A DNA stretch of 64,000 nt from Alcanivorax sp. (lineage in GTDB: Bacteria > Pseudomonadota > Gammaproteobacteria > Pseudomonadales > Alcanivoracaceae). Of the stretch, positions 62,691 to 64,000 are shown one piece after another; position 1 is the stretch's first letter; each line of letters opens with the position of its first letter. The position numbers and the translations under genes are program-made. Location of the stretch: NCBI GenBank assembly GCA_017794945.1, contig CP051239.1, forward strand, positions 1,302,001 to 1,366,000, written 5' to 3'. The notes beneath the pieces are model-generated. The model was given only the letters and a program-made list of their open reading frames with translations, was not told the origin of the DNA and made no database searches.

Positions 62691-64000
62691 CTAGATCACA
62701 TCGAGGCGGGCGTACTGGCTCACCAGCCATTTGGTGCCGGCGCCATCGAAGTTGATTTGCAGCCGCGCATTGGGCCCCTGGCCCTCGAAATGCAGCACCG
62801 TGCCTTCGCCGAATTTGGGGTGCACGACGCGCGCCCCCAATACAATACCATTGGCATCCTGCTGGCGCGGCCCCCCGCCACCGCCGCCCAGCGGACGGCT
62901 GAAACCGGCCCGGGCGCGCACCTCTTCCACCAGCTCGGTGGGAATTTCGCGCAGAAAACGGCTGGGCGGGTTGAGCGTTTCATTGCCGTACAGGCGCCGG
63001 CTTTCCGCGTGGGTCAGATAAAGCTCGCGCATCGCCCGGGTCAGCCCCACGTAACAGAGCCGGCGCTCCTCGGCGAGGCGCACCGGGTCGTCCGAGGACA
63101 TCTGGTGCGGGAACAGGCCCTCTTCCAAACCGGTGATGAACACCACCGGGAATTCCAACCCCTTGGCGGAGTGCAGGGTCATCATCTGCACCGCGTCCTC
63201 GTGGGCATCGGCCTGGCCTTCGCCGGATTCCAGCGCGGCGTGATCCAGGAAGGCGCTGAGCGGGTCGTCCTCACCCTCTTCGTCTCCGAACTGGCGGGTG
63301 GCGGACACCAGCTCGCGCAGGTTATCCAGCCGCTGCTGGGCTTTTTCGCCTTTGTCCTGGCCGTGGTAGTCGAGCAGGCCGCTGGCGGCGATCACGTGTT
63401 CGGTGGTTTCCGCCAACCCTAACCCTTCGGTTTCCTGCGCCAGCTTGTCCACCAGCGTGAGAAACGCAAGCAGGGCATTGCCGGCGCGGGCGGTGAGCAG
63501 CCGCTCGTTGATTAGTGCCGCCGCCGCGTCCCACAGCGGAACGCCGCGCTGACGGGCCAGATCACGGAGGATTTCCAGAGTCTTGGCGCCGATGCCGCGG
63601 GTGGGCGTGTTGACCACGCGCTCGAAGGCGGCGTCGGCCCGGCGGTTGTTGAGCAGACGCAGGTAGGCCAGGGCGTTCTTGATCTCGGCGCGTTCGAAGA
63701 AGCGCTGGCCGCCGTAGATGCGGTAAGGAATGCCGGCCTGCAGAAAGGCCTCTTCCAATACCCGGGACTGGGCGTTGGAGCGATACAGCACCGCCATTTC
63801 CCGGCGCGCCATACCCTGCTGGCCCAGGCTTTCCACCTTGCCGGCGATAAAGCGCGCTTCGTCCACCTCGTTGAACCCGGCGTACAGACGAATCGGCTCG
63901 CCCTCGCCGCCGTCGGTCCACAGCTCCTTGCCGAGCCGGTCGCTGTTGACGCTGATCACCGCGTTGGCGGCGTTGAGAATGGTGCCGGTGGAACGGTAGT
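62691..64000 (-). CDS. uvrD: DNA helicase II UvrD, C-terminal part (start beyond window)
   Basis: The last ~436 residues of a UvrD/Rep-type superfamily 1 helicase for nucleotide excision and mismatch repair; the open frame continues past 64000, where it reads YRSTGTILNAANAVIS (motif IV region). Motif V is MMTLHSAKGLEFPVVFITGL and motif VI RRLCYVGLTRAMRELYLT. The C-terminal VLGARVVHPKFGEGTVLHFE is the Tudor-like UvrD tail that binds RNA polymerase, which favours UvrD over Rep. The N-terminal Walker A part is not in view. Confidence 0.95.
   Translation of the reverse strand, partial: YRSTGTILNAANAVISVNSDRLGKELWTDGGEGEPIRLYAGFNEVDEARFIAGKVESLGQQGMARREMAVLYRSNAQSRVLEEAFLQAGIPYRIYGGQRFFERAEIKNALAYLRLLNNRRADAAFERVVNTPTRGIGAKTLEILRDLARQRGVPLWDAAAALINERLLTARAGNALLAFLTLVDKLAQETEGLGLAETTEHVIAASGLLDYHGQDKGEKAQQRLDNLRELVSATRQFGDEEGEDDPLSAFLDHAALESGEGQADAHEDAVQMMTLHSAKGLEFPVVFITGLEEGLFPHQMSSDDPVRLAEERRLCYVGLTRAMRELYLTHAESRRLYGNETLNPPSRFLREIPTELVEEVRARAGFSRPLGGGGGGPRQQDANGIVLGARVVHPKFGEGTVLHFEGQGPNARLQINFDGAGTKWLVSQYARLDVI

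Noticed and set aside
1..64000. CRISPR arrays, rRNA and tRNA genes
   Set aside because: No regularly spaced repeats with unique spacers, no rRNA-like stretch and no tRNA T-loop pattern were noticed; a dedicated scan was not possible.

Overview
The window is GC-rich, densely packed chromosomal DNA from a gammaproteobacterium. Gene content and order (rubA-rubB, ubiC-ubiA-phoB-phoR, pstSCAB-phoU, polA near thrB and znu genes, uvrD, Pseudomonas-type REP palindromes) fit an Alcanivorax/Alloalcanivorax-like or Pseudomonas-related marine organism. The rubredoxin/rubredoxin reductase pair, valine catabolism genes, ectoine hydroxylase and Mrp antiporter suit a halotolerant hydrocarbon degrader. This assignment comes from gene content and was not tested by database search.

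Layout. 1-4629: 3' part of a group 2 Mrp Na+/H+ antiporter operon. 4866-8764: a DUF815 ATPase, a Kazal-like lipoprotein and a DUF2868/DUF3482 membrane-GTPase pair. 8838-13421: AraC-type regulator MmsR divergent from a valine degradation operon (mmsA, acyl-CoA dehydrogenase, mmsB). 13434-18490: orphan ectoine hydroxylase, amidase, an unusual HAD protein, and a two-gene split LigD (phosphoesterase, then primase-polymerase). 18503-27927: hemerythrin, SoxR with a good SoxR box, an ABC-2 exporter, an aminotransferase/TPP-enzyme pair, a peroxiredoxin, an SDR and an MpaB-type oxygenase.

28075-30702 is the most accessory part. An orphan HipB-like regulator is preceded by three roughly 50-bp-phased palindromic sites, and a DUF3775 gene follows. 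Then comes an AT-rich islet of about 2 kb. It holds an AvcD/DcdV-type anti-phage dCTP deaminase and a 73-residue gene that overlaps it by 8 nt and has its own near-perfect ribosome binding site. I do not recognise this small partner; it is the best candidate here for something undescribed.

30699-43817: tpm, polA, a REP pair, an esterase, thrB, a cellulase-like protein, the zinc importer znuA/znuCB with a Zur-like box, dinF, an SCP2 protein and rubB-rubA. 43966-47806: ubiC-ubiA, phoB-phoR behind a Pho box, and slyX. 47850-50503: a TetR regulator with operator-like repeats, a 268-bp MITE-like element with nested symmetry, a DUF2306 protein, and a candidate manganese (yybP-ykoY) riboswitch ahead of an UPF0016 Mn2+ exporter, then yaeQ. 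50550-53222: arsenic operon arsR-arsC-acr3-arsH. 53297-59036: phoU, pstB, pstA, pstC, pstS with a Pho-box promoter. 59094-64000: a TRAP transporter whose solute-binding gene is convergent with its membrane genes, yciA, and uvrD running off the right edge.

Phosphate control (PhoBR, Pst, PhoU), metal control (Zn import, Mn export, As detoxification) and redox stress (SoxR, peroxiredoxin, rubredoxin) are the main functional themes. I saw no rRNA, tRNA, CRISPR array, integrase or full insertion sequence. The only stretch over 300 bases without a gene is 48447-48795, which holds the TetR operator repeats and the MITE.
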